DNA from: Candidatus Atribacteria bacterium
GTDB taxonomy: Bacteria > Atribacterota > Phoenicimicrobiia > Phoenicimicrobiales > Phoenicimicrobiaceae
Assembly: GCA_003513845.1 (NCBI GenBank)
Contig: DOTB01000053.1
Coordinates: 1-10,392 of the forward strand
Length of the DNA: 10,392 nt
Direction: 5' to 3'
Part shown: one piece after another, positions 1 to 8,369 of the stretch
Layout: every line of letters starts with the position of its first letter
How positions within the stretch are numbered: the stretch's first letter is position 1
The notes under the pieces: generated by a model
Seen by the model: only the letters and a program-made list of their open reading frames with translations
What the model was told of the DNA's origin: nothing
Database searches by the model: none
Translations under genes and position numbers: made by a program

Positions 1-278
1 TCGCCTTTAAGGTGATATCTTTCGGAGGCCAGGTAAACTAAATTTTCTCTTTTAATACAATTAATTTTCTTCCTAAGATAATCTTTATTTAGCTTAGCCT
101 TTTTCTCATGCACTTCTCTGCCCATCAAGACTTTAAACCTTTGCTCCTCATGCTGGGGGATATTTAAACAATGAATGAAATAAATAAAGCGCGGACAAAA
201 CAAATATTCCATTATCTCAGATGGTGTGAGAAAAATTTGCTCTTTAGTTAGCGTAAGACCTTGGTTCTGTTCTTTCAT
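1..278 (-). CDS. cas4: Cas4 exonuclease, N-terminal part (runs off left edge)
   Basis: This is the first 92 codons of a Cas4-family protein. Cas4 is a RecB-like nuclease with an iron-sulfur cluster that works with Cas1-Cas2 to trim and orient prespacers. Visible features are the motif PSEIMEYLFCPRFIYF (residues 19-34), whose Cys28 would be the first of the four cluster cysteines, and GREVHE (53-58), whose His matches the first RecB-nuclease residue. The sequence ends in LKG, just where the metal-binding Asp and later Glu/Gln-x-x-x-Tyr motifs should follow, so the catalytic core and last three cysteines lie outside the window. ATG 278 is the only start, because a TAA lies in frame at 291-293. 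Its ribosome binding site is poor: AGAAGGA lies about 20 bases away. The gene lies 73 bases after cas2, unlike the more common cas4-cas1-cas2 order. The family call is firm and completeness is unknown. Confidence 0.9.
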   Translation of the reverse strand, partial: MKEQNQGLTLTKEQIFLTPSEIMEYLFCPRFIYFIHCLNIPQHEEQRFKVLMGREVHEKKAKLNKDYLRKKINCIKRENLVYLASERYHLKG

Positions 279-351
279 TTTTTTATTTTCTTATCAAATC
301 CTTCTATATAGCTACTAATTACTCTATCTCTCTCGTCCCGGAAATATTTCT

Positions 352-1622
<1,271 letters not shown>

Positions 1623-1633
1623 AATAATATTTC

Positions 1634-2311
1634 CTACCTATTCTTATTATTGAGATCTTTTAATCTTATAATTGTGCCAAAACCGCGGGAGACAGATTTG
1701 CCCAGACCAAGATAATCGGGGAGATGAAAATTCACCTGAAATGTTCCCAGAAAACCTATCATAGGAATACTTTTTAGAGAAACTTGAGTTGATCTTGCTT
1801 TAACTTTCGCTACAATTTTTTCTTCAACAACATATCCTAAAGATTTTGACATTGAAATTATATTACCAATCAGAATTTTTTCTAACAACTCAGGACGGCT
1901 AACGCTATCTAAACTGTTGTATTTTTTATAATTTTCTTCATTTAAAGCAAGCCAGGGAGTAATAAATTTATAATTATTAATTTGATTTGTTATTCCTAAT
2001 TCTTCTGTTCTAAATACTATCTGTTTTTCCTTTACTGGGTAAATATTATCTCCGAATTTTAAAAATTCTATTTCCTCATAAATTTTTTGTAAAATTTCAG
2101 CTCCCTCATTAATGCCTAAAACTTGTGGTTTTCCGTTCAATACTTTATATTGTATCAAAGGAAATTTATATAGAAACTTATTATTCTCTAAATGATGATG
2201 AATAAGTGTGTATTCTTTAAATTTGTCTGCGAAATATCCCCTTAATTTGTTTCCCTTGTCATTAATAGATTTTTCACATATAAAATTAAACACTAATATT
2301 TTAACTTTCAT
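1634..2311 (-). CDS. cas6: Cas6-family pre-crRNA endoribonuclease
   Basis: Cas6 cuts CRISPR transcripts inside each repeat and often stays bound to the crRNA 3' end in Cascade. The call rests on the glycine-rich loop near the C-terminus, GLGKSVSRGFGTI (residues 202-214), the hallmark of Cas6 RAMP proteins, on the length of 225 residues, and on the position between cas5 and cas1. The N-terminal part has a run of three histidines (38-40), the usual region for a catalytic His. KFPLIQYKVLNGKPQVLGI (49-67) resembles the N-terminal ferredoxin-like half of Cas6b-like proteins. It starts 19 bases after the cas5 stop without a clear ribosome binding site. Which His is catalytic cannot be decided from sequence alone. 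The exact Cas6 subfamily is my recollection of the family pattern, not a search result. Confidence 0.85.
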   Translation of the reverse strand: MKVKILVFNFICEKSINDKGNKLRGYFADKFKEYTLIHHHLENNKFLYKFPLIQYKVLNGKPQVLGINEGAEILQKIYEEIEFLKFGDNIYPVKEKQIVFRTEELGITNQINNYKFITPWLALNEENYKKYNSLDSVSRPELLEKILIGNIISMSKSLGYVVEEKIVAKVKARSTQVSLKSIPMIGFLGTFQVNFHLPDYLGLGKSVSRGFGTIIRLKDLNNKNR

Positions 2312-2330
2312 AATTCTATGGTGGTAAATT

Positions 2331-3056
2331 TTATTCCATTTTATAAACTATATCTTCAATATCTTCAATATTGAGAACTCTTTCTCTTTCAATTTTAATC
2401 TTTAAAAGGGAAGGTTTTATGATATTATTCTCTTCTATAATAGGGACCATATAACTTGTTAGCGGAAAATTGTTCTCTTTTCTTAAACATCTTTCGTGCA
2501 TTAAATAGACTTGGCCATTTCCATCAATTATTTTGACATTTTTTGTAAAAGGTATAGGATAACTAGTTTCTATAATTTCCTTATGTTCTTCGATTACATC
2601 TTTTTTAACTATCTCTTCAACAATCGAAAAAGGAGATTCACTATCACCACAAGTCAAGGGAGTGGTTTTTATTGCTTCAACAACGTTATTTATAAGAGTG
2701 TTATCCTTAAAAATTACTGCTACTTGAAGATTTTTTGAATAAACATACTGTCTTCCAAGCGCATTTGTAAATTTACCTCCCAGATTCGCTTCCCATTTTA
2801 TAATTACAGAGGTAACATAGTTTTTAATAATACAGGAATTTAAGAGTTTAGACCCAGCCCATAATACATTATCTTCTACCCAGGCAAGATATTCTAATGG
2901 GTGTCTATCGTTTTTATATCTTTGTAAAGCATTTGCCAAGAGTCCTAAAATAGCAGAGGGAGGCAATATTGGATAACTTAAGGCAGATTGCCAGGTAAAA
3001 GGAATCCTAATTGAATAGAGAGAATTTACTCTTATATTAAATACTAATGCTTTCAT
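2331..3056 (-). CDS. cas5: Cas5a-type Cascade subunit
   Basis: Cas5 caps the 5' handle of the crRNA and contacts the large subunit in Cascade. The 241-residue protein carries the family's N-terminal signature, RIPFTWQSALSYPILPPSAI then LGLLANAL (residues 17-45): a RAMP first strand followed by the Pro-rich P-x-P-P-S-x-x-x-G-L-L motif, in the form typical of the archaeal-type Cas5a group. The remainder, with basic patches and mixed beta strands, matches a RAMP domain and thumb. It begins 5 bases after the cas7 stop and has only a weak ribosome binding site, so it probably depends on coupling to cas7. There is no sign of a catalytic His as in subtype I-C Cas5d, and a separate cas6 follows. A plus-strand frame at 2511-2738 is only its shadow. 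Confidence 0.88.
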   Translation of the reverse strand: MKALVFNIRVNSLYSIRIPFTWQSALSYPILPPSAILGLLANALQRYKNDRHPLEYLAWVEDNVLWAGSKLLNSCIIKNYVTSVIIKWEANLGGKFTNALGRQYVYSKNLQVAVIFKDNTLINNVVEAIKTTPLTCGDSESPFSIVEEIVKKDVIEEHKEIIETSYPIPFTKNVKIIDGNGQVYLMHERCLRKENNFPLTSYMVPIIEENNIIKPSLLKIKIERERVLNIEDIEDIVYKME

Positions 3057-3061
3057 TTTTG

Positions 3062-4030
3062 TTACACTTTATTTAGTAATTCGGTAAATATTTGATTAAT
3101 TGACTCTTTTTTTGTTATGCTTTCATATGTTCCCTCGCCCCAATAGAGAAGTATGGCATTCTGAGGCATAAGGCCGACTGTCTTTGGGACATAATCAGAA
3201 TACATGGGTGAGATAGGAAAAGGCAATGGCCCTTGTTCAGAATAGATAGCTAAAATTTCTAACGGATTTCCATGAGGAAGGGCATGAGAAAGTGAGGCTC
3301 CTAATTGGCCAGAAATTAAATAACGATATGCGTCTATAGCCACTTTAATTCTTTTTTTTCGATCATTATCATTAACTACATATGGATTTGTATTTACTAA
3401 TTTTGTTTCCAGAAGTCCAATCCTTTCTACATCAATAGCAGAAACAAAAGCATAAATTCCAGAGACGTAAGATTTGCTAAAAGGCCTCTGAGAAATTAAT
3501 TCTTTCTCTTTATCTTTAAATCCCATACTTAATTCTTTCTCTTTATCTTTAAATCCCATACCACTTTTAACTCTTGAATGAATTACTTGCTTCGAATTTG
3601 AAGTAATAACCGGCATTAGCCATGAAAACATTACCCGAGAACTTCTTCTTTCCGAAGTTGTACCGATTGCGCTAAGAAACCCATGTACATCACAGATAAT
3701 GCAATTCCTTACTACTTCTTCAGCCCCTTTATCTATTGCTTCTTGATGAGACAATACATTATCAATAGTAAATGTTGCTGGCCTAACGGGTTCTCCAATT
3801 TTGCAAGAATCACAAAAAGACAGATTTTGTTCTATACCAAGTTTTCTCATAATTTCATAGTGCCAATGTTTAAGCATTCTGCCAGATACTGCTGGGGCTT
3901 CTTGTTTATCTCCATTCTCATTAAGAAACTCCATTATTCTTATATCAGTTACATTTCCTGCTACCGCTTCATTATTTAAGTCATGAACATTTAACTGTGT
4001 TTTTACTGCAAGAGTAATAAATTTAATCAT
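3062..4030 (-). CDS. cas7: Cas7 backbone subunit, DevR/Csa2 family
   Basis: Cas7 polymerises along the crRNA spacer and forms the Cascade backbone. The 322-residue protein has the DevR/Csa2-type landmarks: an N-terminal RAMP strand (MIKFITLAVKTQLNVHDLNN), APAVSGRMLKHWHYE (45-59), CDVHGFL (113-119), and QRPFSKSYVSGIYAF (181-195). Two Cys pairs, C73-x-x-C76 and C110-x-x-C113, could bind a metal. Residues 158-179 consist of an 11-residue unit, MGFKDKEKELS/I, present twice because of a perfect 33-base duplication at 3496-3561. This lengthens a charged loop just before the QRPF segment. The start overlaps the end of cas8 by 8 bases, and a strong GAGGAGG lies six bases upstream, as suits the most abundant subunit of the complex. 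It looks functional, with the frame kept through the duplication. Confidence 0.92.
   Translation of the reverse strand: MIKFITLAVKTQLNVHDLNNEAVAGNVTDIRIMEFLNENGDKQEAPAVSGRMLKHWHYEIMRKLGIEQNLSFCDSCKIGEPVRPATFTIDNVLSHQEAIDKGAEEVVRNCIICDVHGFLSAIGTTSERRSSRVMFSWLMPVITSNSKQVIHSRVKSGMGFKDKEKELSMGFKDKEKELISQRPFSKSYVSGIYAFVSAIDVERIGLLETKLVNTNPYVVNDNDRKKRIKVAIDAYRYLISGQLGASLSHALPHGNPLEILAIYSEQGPLPFPISPMYSDYVPKTVGLMPQNAILLYWGEGTYESITKKESINQIFTELLNKV
3496..3561 (-). repeat. Perfect 33-bp tandem duplication inside cas7
   Basis: Two adjacent identical 33-base units, 3496-3528 and 3529-3561, lie within cas7. Because 33 is a multiple of three, the frame is kept and 11 residues are repeated (MGFKDKEKELS then MGFKDKEKELI, about residues 158-179). 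Identity at every base, including third codon positions, points to a recent event or to ongoing slippage. Confidence 0.97.
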
Positions 4031-4376
4031 TTTGTGCCTCCTCTTCTATATTTTCAGGCATTTCATCCTCAATCTTGGCTGGAAATGAAAAAGCAAGAAT
4101 TACCAAGGCTATTTTTGTTTTTTCAAAATTGTCATTTGCAAGCTTAAATACTTCTTTCACCTCTTCATCAGTAGGGAGATGTATTTTTTTCTTTTGTTCA
4201 AGGCGTAATCTCCCTTCCCTTAACATTTTTGCTATTGTTTCTTCAAAGTCCTTTGATTCTTTTCCTGCATTTCTAATATTATCAGCATAACCATACTTCC
4301 TTTCTCTAATAAAATACCTCAATGTTCTTGCAAGGCTTCCTAATGATGGATTTTCAATTATTTCAGGGCTTATCAT
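4023..4376 (-). CDS. Putative internally translated small subunit (Cas11-like)
   Basis: An ATG at codon 362 of cas8, in the same frame, is preceded by AAAGGAG with six bases between GGAG and ATG. That is as good a ribosome binding site as any in the operon. Starting there yields 117 residues, MISPEIIENPSLGSL to the shared cas8 C-terminus. They are rich in Lys, Arg and Glu, appear largely alpha-helical, and end in an acidic tail. Small subunits of type I Cascade are helical and of about this size. Translation of Cas11 from inside the large-subunit gene is established for subtypes I-B, I-C and I-D. Subtype I-A normally has its own csa5 gene, and none is present here. That this site is used is an inference from sequence. 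The alternative is that the lysine-glutamate codons AAG GAG resemble a binding site by chance. Confidence 0.6.
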   Translation of the reverse strand: MISPEIIENPSLGSLARTLRYFIRERKYGYADNIRNAGKESKDFEETIAKMLREGRLRLEQKKKIHLPTDEEVKEVFKLANDNFEKTKIALVILAFSFPAKIEDEMPENIEEEAQND

Positions 4377-5459
4377 AGCTATCTCCTTTAATAAATATTT
4401 TGCCGTTGGCAAATATAAAAGATTCTTCCAGTTATTAGTCGATGTCTCTGGAACAACATAGAGACGAACAAATCTTAGTAAATTTTCTGTCCTATGGTTT
4501 AGAAGAATATTTGATAATTCAGTTAATGATGAAATTTTCGGTGGCATTTTAGAAGTACCCAATAATTTAATCACGGTTGCAGAGTTATATGATGAACTTG
4601 AAATGAAATGTGAAAATAACATTGTATCAATTAAAGCTGTTTGTTCAATAATTGTATCCCCTCTATTATCTTTTGATGCCAATGACAAATGAAAATTTAA
4701 TTGAAAATTATTAACAATATCACTTAAAGAAGGAACTTTTGCTAATAAACTAATTGTAAATGTTCTAAGAGGTTGTAAATCTGAAAGCCAAAAATTATGT
4801 AGTGTTTTTTGTAAAGATAATAAATTCAGTAAATTTTCATTTTTAAGCACTTTTCGAGGTATGGGCAAGACCACCCCGTATTTCCGATTTTTTCCGCTTC
4901 CCATCTGGATAAAAAAACCAAAAGAAAATAAGCCTAATACTGCTAAATAACCGCACGTCTCACAAAGAGAAAGATTAAAAGTATCAAAGCGTCTATTCCT
5001 AAAATAAGGCTTCCCAGCATGAGAAGAAGTTAAAAGTACTAATCCACCTAATTTTGAAGATTCTTTTACAGCTCCAAATTTGGGTAAATTTCTATGACCG
5101 CAAAGTTTTGTTCTTTTAAAATCTGAATTTTCTATCTGTAAAGAATTATAGAGCTTAATTATATCAATTTTTTCAAGGCGGTTTATAGTATTTGGATTAA
5201 CAGGATACTTAGATTTATCTTTTGCCTTAATTCCTAAATTAAAAAATCTATCAGAGGATAAAAGTCTTTTAGCTATTAAAAGAAACGTCTCGTTAATCTT
5301 CTTTATTGAGCAGTCTTTAAAAACTATTTTATAAAAGCTATTTTGCGGAATTATACATGGCTCACAGTCAGCTTCAATTCCTATTCGTGCTAGACCATAA
5401 GCAATTTTAATCTCTAAATCTGGATAACCAATTATTGGAGTAAAAAGTTCTATACTCAT
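4023..5459 (-). CDS. cas8a: Cas8a-like Cascade large subunit
   Basis: The position between cas3'' and cas7, the length (478 residues) and the Cys motifs make this the large subunit, which recognises the PAM and recruits the nuclease. The zinc-binding candidates are C120-G-H122 and C166-E-T-C169, a split finger like that of CXXC-CXXC Cas8a proteins; C32-x-x-C35 is a second pair. After the finger come a hydrophobic stretch (YLAVLGLFSFGFFIQMGSG, 171-189) and basic GKNRKYG (189-195). From about residue 362 the sequence becomes highly charged and looks helical, as expected of a fused or internally encoded small subunit (see the entry at 4023-4376). Its ATG overlaps the cas3'' stop (ATGA), with AAAGGA upstream. 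Large subunits diverge quickly, so the exact Cas8 group (Cas8a against Cst1-like) is inferred mainly from the neighbours. Confidence 0.82.
   Translation of the reverse strand: MSIELFTPIIGYPDLEIKIAYGLARIGIEADCEPCIIPQNSFYKIVFKDCSIKKINETFLLIAKRLLSSDRFFNLGIKAKDKSKYPVNPNTINRLEKIDIIKLYNSLQIENSDFKRTKLCGHRNLPKFGAVKESSKLGGLVLLTSSHAGKPYFRNRRFDTFNLSLCETCGYLAVLGLFSFGFFIQMGSGKNRKYGVVLPIPRKVLKNENLLNLLSLQKTLHNFWLSDLQPLRTFTISLLAKVPSLSDIVNNFQLNFHLSLASKDNRGDTIIEQTALIDTMLFSHFISSSSYNSATVIKLLGTSKMPPKISSLTELSNILLNHRTENLLRFVRLYVVPETSTNNWKNLLYLPTAKYLLKEIAMISPEIIENPSLGSLARTLRYFIRERKYGYADNIRNAGKESKDFEETIAKMLREGRLRLEQKKKIHLPTDEEVKEVFKLANDNFEKTKIALVILAFSFPAKIEDEMPENIEEEAQND
4383..4389 (-). promoter_or_regulatory. Internal ribosome binding site in cas8
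   Basis: AAAGGAG on the minus strand lies six bases before the in-frame ATG at 4374-4376. It is written across codons 357-359 of cas8 (Leu-Lys-Glu) and would start the 117-residue Cas11-like product. Confidence 0.6.
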
Positions 5460-6187
5460 TCTCTTGTCCTTTCAATTATCGCCTTAACATAATTTTCTAT
5501 TTTACTTACCATAAGCCATCCGCCATAGTAATCCTGCTCATCTTGTTTTTTATATTCCGATCTTTCCGTTGCTGCTGAAATATCACATAATTTTAATATG
5601 TGATGAGCAAGTGAGGTTTGTATCCTTCTTTTGTGTTGCTCCAGTAATTTACATCCTTTAGCCCAAAATCGAAGTCCCCTTGCCATTTCTTTTAATAAAT
5701 TAACATTAATTTTTGAAGCATCATCAGGAAAATAATCAATTAAATTTTCTGCTTCGTTATGCCATTCAATATTTCCGTTGGGATAAACTATATTGTCCAA
5801 GATTGCTTGGATATCTGGTCTTTCTATGTTATCACCAAGAAGACCTCTATCTGTATGATGTATGGCTACCGCAAAACCAACTGGCTCCTTAATGCCATTG
5901 GGCAAGATATTCCAAAGATAAGCAGCACCAATGGTTGAATGAGAAGGTAATTTAGATCCAGTACCAATATTAAGTTGCCATTTCTTACTAAGTTTACCTA
6001 GATCGTGGAACCAAATCATCTTTAAGAAATATTCTCTTAATTCTTCTGGGCTGATTTGATTTTTCAAATCGAACACTCTTAATATAGTTTCAGAAAAAAC
6101 AGGATAAATTACCCTAAACTTTTCTATACATTTGTCAATATGATCAATATATTTTTCTTTAGGAGCGCTATATAATAAGACTGACAT
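5456..6187 (-). CDS. cas3'': Cas3'' HD-domain nuclease
   Basis: This stand-alone HD nuclease cuts single-stranded DNA exposed by the helicase Cas3' during interference. In 243 residues it shows His16, the HD pair H61-D62 in WFHDLGKLSKKWQ, His83 in LPSHSTIGAAY, the H110-H111 pair in AVAIHHTD, and a late Asp202 in LKLCDISAATERSEY. Together these form the metal-binding set of the Cas3 HD superfamily. Separation of HD and helicase domains is a hallmark of subtype I-A; in most other type I systems they are fused. It overlaps cas3' by 20 bases in another frame and has AAAGGA about ten bases before its ATG. The stop codon shares ATGA with the start of cas8. All key residues appear intact. Confidence 0.93.
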   Translation of the reverse strand: MSVLLYSAPKEKYIDHIDKCIEKFRVIYPVFSETILRVFDLKNQISPEELREYFLKMIWFHDLGKLSKKWQLNIGTGSKLPSHSTIGAAYLWNILPNGIKEPVGFAVAIHHTDRGLLGDNIERPDIQAILDNIVYPNGNIEWHNEAENLIDYFPDDASKINVNLLKEMARGLRFWAKGCKLLEQHKRRIQTSLAHHILKLCDISAATERSEYKKQDEQDYYGGWLMVSKIENYVKAIIERTRE

Positions 6188-7925
6188 CCGGTACTATTCC
6201 TTTGTTTTTTTCATAGTTTTTCCTATTGATAATATAAGTTCTAAACGGTCCAATACGTTCATCTTCCGTTGTTTTTATCTTTTTGCTTTTCATAATATCT
6301 ATAATGACTGGCTCAAATTTTTTTAATTTTTCATTATAGTTCCATTTTTTAATTTCCCACTGGATATCTATGCCCTCATTATTAAATAAACTCCAGGCGA
6401 TATCAGTATTAACTGTAATTGAATGTTCTTTTAAATCAGTTTTTAAAATCAATTCCTTGATAAGACTTTCATTAATTCTTACTCCTTCTGGAATATCTAA
6501 TACAACTAAAGTTACAGGTTTGCTCTTTCTTACTTGAATGTTAGTAGGAATATTATCAGCATATAATACACATTCATAAAGATCAATTAAGGTATCCCTT
6601 GCTTCAAAATCATTAGCCTTATAATCAAGTATGTTGACAAAGTTGCAAACTTGTTCGAAATCTTTAATATTGAAATTAAAATTGCTCTTTAAATAATTAA
6701 AAGTTCTTTCCAAATGTTCTTTTTTATACGGCAGATAACCTCTTTCATTATCAACCGGAAATACAATAATTTCTCCACTTTCCCCTTCATATCTTGAACA
6801 ACGACCGGCTCTCTGGATTAATGAATCTGCCGGTGCAAGTTCAGTAATTAAAAGATTAGCTGAAAAGTCTATACCAGCTTCTAAAACCTGGGTTGAAACA
6901 ACAATACCGGTACCTTTAGGGAAAATTTTTTTACCTTCTTTTTTATGAGGTATCATAGAAATAGCTTTCGCCTCATGGTGCATACGGTCTATTCGTGTAA
7001 ATCTTGAGTGAAGTAAAACGATTTCGCTTTCGGTAAGCCTAAGTCTTTCTTTAATTTCATCATAAATCTTTTGTGCCCTTTTAACCTGGTTAACCACTAT
7101 AAGGGTCTTGTGCTCTTTTATCTTATTTAAAAGTTTTTCTGAGATGCAAACTTCTTCATAAGTATATAAAGGTTCATTTTCAAGGGTTATTTTAATATCA
7201 CTCTTAAAGGGAATGTCACCTGTAATACTCGTTACCTCGTTAAATAATTCTTGATCTTCAAATAGACTTTCTTCAAGGCTTTTGGGCATGGTTGCAGTCA
7301 TTATAATAAAAGTAATATGGCATTTCTGTAAAATTTCTATTAAAGCTCTCATAATAGAAAAAGTAAATTCATCTCTATACATATGTGCTTCATCAAAGAC
7401 AACCATAGAAGAAGCAATTGAACCAGCAGGCATATCAATGTGTCTACCAACCTGATTGCATGCCCTTGCAAAACCATAAAAAAATTGATCAAGAGTAGTA
7501 ACAACTATATCAGCTATGAAAAATGGTGCATTGGGTATATCACCGTGTTGAATTTCCACTGAAATATTTTTTGAAATTTTTTCTGTATAACTTTTTATTC
7601 TTTCGGCTATAGAATTTACTAACCCTCTCATTGGCAGAACATAAATTAATCTTGGTGCAATACAAAATTTATTATCAATAAATTGTTTTAGGAATGGGGC
7701 AATAATTGCCTCTGTTTTTCCTGAACCTGTAGGAGCTTTTAGTAATATAGGAAATCTATTTTTATTCACCTGCTCCCACATTTCCTGCTGGTGGCTAAAG
7801 ATAGCATCAATATTAAAATATTTTTTATAAAATAAATTTACATCCATCTTTTTATTAAACCATTTTAAAATTCTATTCTCAAAAATTTTATCAATATTAC
7901 CAGCTATTTTAGTAACTGGATTCAT
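6168..7925 (-). CDS. cas3': Cas3' superfamily 2 helicase
   Basis: Cas3' is the ATP-dependent DNA helicase that unwinds target DNA after Cascade binding and works with the separate HD nuclease. All helicase motifs are visible: APTGSGKT (64-71), DEAH (178-181), TAT (210-212), LHSRF (305-309), STQVLEAGIDF (344-354) and QRAGRCSR (371-378). A C-terminal domain follows to residue 585. No HD domain is attached. ATG 7925 is the first start after an in-frame TAG at 7989-7991, but it lacks a good ribosome binding site. Residues 1-26 look like a leftover of another gene (see 7848-8159). Met27 (7847), beginning MDVNLFYKKYFNIDAIFSHQ, is where Cas3' similarity seems to begin and may be the ancestral start. 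The catalytic core appears intact. Confidence 0.93.
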   Translation of the reverse strand: MNPVTKIAGNIDKIFENRILKWFNKKMDVNLFYKKYFNIDAIFSHQQEMWEQVNKNRFPILLKAPTGSGKTEAIIAPFLKQFIDNKFCIAPRLIYVLPMRGLVNSIAERIKSYTEKISKNISVEIQHGDIPNAPFFIADIVVTTLDQFFYGFARACNQVGRHIDMPAGSIASSMVVFDEAHMYRDEFTFSIMRALIEILQKCHITFIIMTATMPKSLEESLFEDQELFNEVTSITGDIPFKSDIKITLENEPLYTYEEVCISEKLLNKIKEHKTLIVVNQVKRAQKIYDEIKERLRLTESEIVLLHSRFTRIDRMHHEAKAISMIPHKKEGKKIFPKGTGIVVSTQVLEAGIDFSANLLITELAPADSLIQRAGRCSRYEGESGEIIVFPVDNERGYLPYKKEHLERTFNYLKSNFNFNIKDFEQVCNFVNILDYKANDFEARDTLIDLYECVLYADNIPTNIQVRKSKPVTLVVLDIPEGVRINESLIKELILKTDLKEHSITVNTDIAWSLFNNEGIDIQWEIKKWNYNEKLKKFEPVIIDIMKSKKIKTTEDERIGPFRTYIINRKNYEKNKGIVPDVSLII

Positions 7926-8159
7926 ATTTATGCCACTAGATGCATCTTTTCTGTATAAATATTGAACCAGTATGCAATAATTTTCAATCTATATACATTA
8001 ATATTGAAATTCTTCATCCGTATCATCTAAAAGAATAAATAAAACACCCTTAGAATTTTTATTGGCTGGATTATCCAATAAAATTTCTAAGGGTTCATCA
8101 ATACTTTTCTCGTTTTTTCTGAGTGCATATTCTCCAATATTTCTAATTGCCTCTATCAT
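7848..8159 (-). pseudogene. 5' remnant of a Cas8b-like gene joined to cas3'
   Basis: Starting at ATG 8159, which has a perfect AGGAGG six bases upstream (8166-8171), the frame reads MIEAIRNIGEYALRK and continues through KGVLFILLDDTDEE before a TAA at 7998-8000 (53 residues). A second in-frame stop, TAG, lies at 7989-7991. The same frame then continues IENYCILVQYLYRKDASSG and enters the first 26 codons of cas3' (NPVTKIAG, RILKWFNKK) without any shift. The order of elements (I-G-E-Y-A start, hydrophobic strand, Y-L-Y-R-K-x-x-S-x-G, P-x-x-K-I, K-W-F) resembles my memory of N-termini of Cas8b/Csh1-TM1802 large subunits from subtype I-B. I infer a gene cut after about 104 codons and joined to cas3', then disabled by point mutations. 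It could instead be a translated 53-residue leader. No homology search was possible. Confidence 0.5.
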
Positions 8160-8236
8160 TTAAGACCTCCTAAGATAAATACTAAAATGAAGATCCGTCT
8201 AAGTATAAAATTTAGTCCTTTAATATATTTTTATAT

Positions 8237-8369
8237 CAAGATATTCAGGGGAGGTATCCCCTGAAACCCCTCATCATCACCCTCACCCTTCCCTCTCCCT
8301 TCTAAGGGAGAGGATTAGAGAGATGGTGTAACAAGATATTCAGGGAGCTTCGCCCCTTGAAACCCCTCA
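8237..8369. repeat. Composite repeat: two hairpin repeats flanking a MITE-like palindrome
   Basis: Two direct copies of a 37-38-base unit (8237-8273 and 8332-8369) share the ends CAAGATATTCAGGG and TGAAACCCCTCA and each fold into a hairpin. The first has a perfect 9-base-pair stem, TTCAGGGGA/TCCCCTGAA, at 8244-8265. Between them, 8278-8328 forms an imperfect inverted repeat running from CACCCTCACCC to GAGAGATGGTG. At its centre is the stem CCTCTCCCTT/AAGGGAGAGG (8292-8301 and 8304-8313). This looks like a dispersed intergenic repeat family of REP or miniature-transposon type, not a gene. No transposase is nearby. Confidence 0.7.

Noticed and set aside
279..351. A small gene or CRISPR leader between cas2 and cas4.
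   Set aside because: Only 73 bases remain, with no repeat units and no start with a binding site. It reads as an ordinary short spacer.
2511..2738. Open frame on the plus strand opposite cas5.
   Set aside because: It is a shadow of cas5 with low-complexity Phe/Tyr/Ile composition and no ribosome binding site. The same applies to the plus-strand frames at 3683-3979, 4075-4290, 9081-9293, 9143-9430 and 9777-9977.
8237..8369. The two 37-38-base direct repeats resemble a minimal CRISPR array of two repeats and one spacer.
   Set aside because: The copies differ in their centres and in length, the interval is 58 bases and itself palindromic, and both fold as REP-like hairpins. There are no further units.
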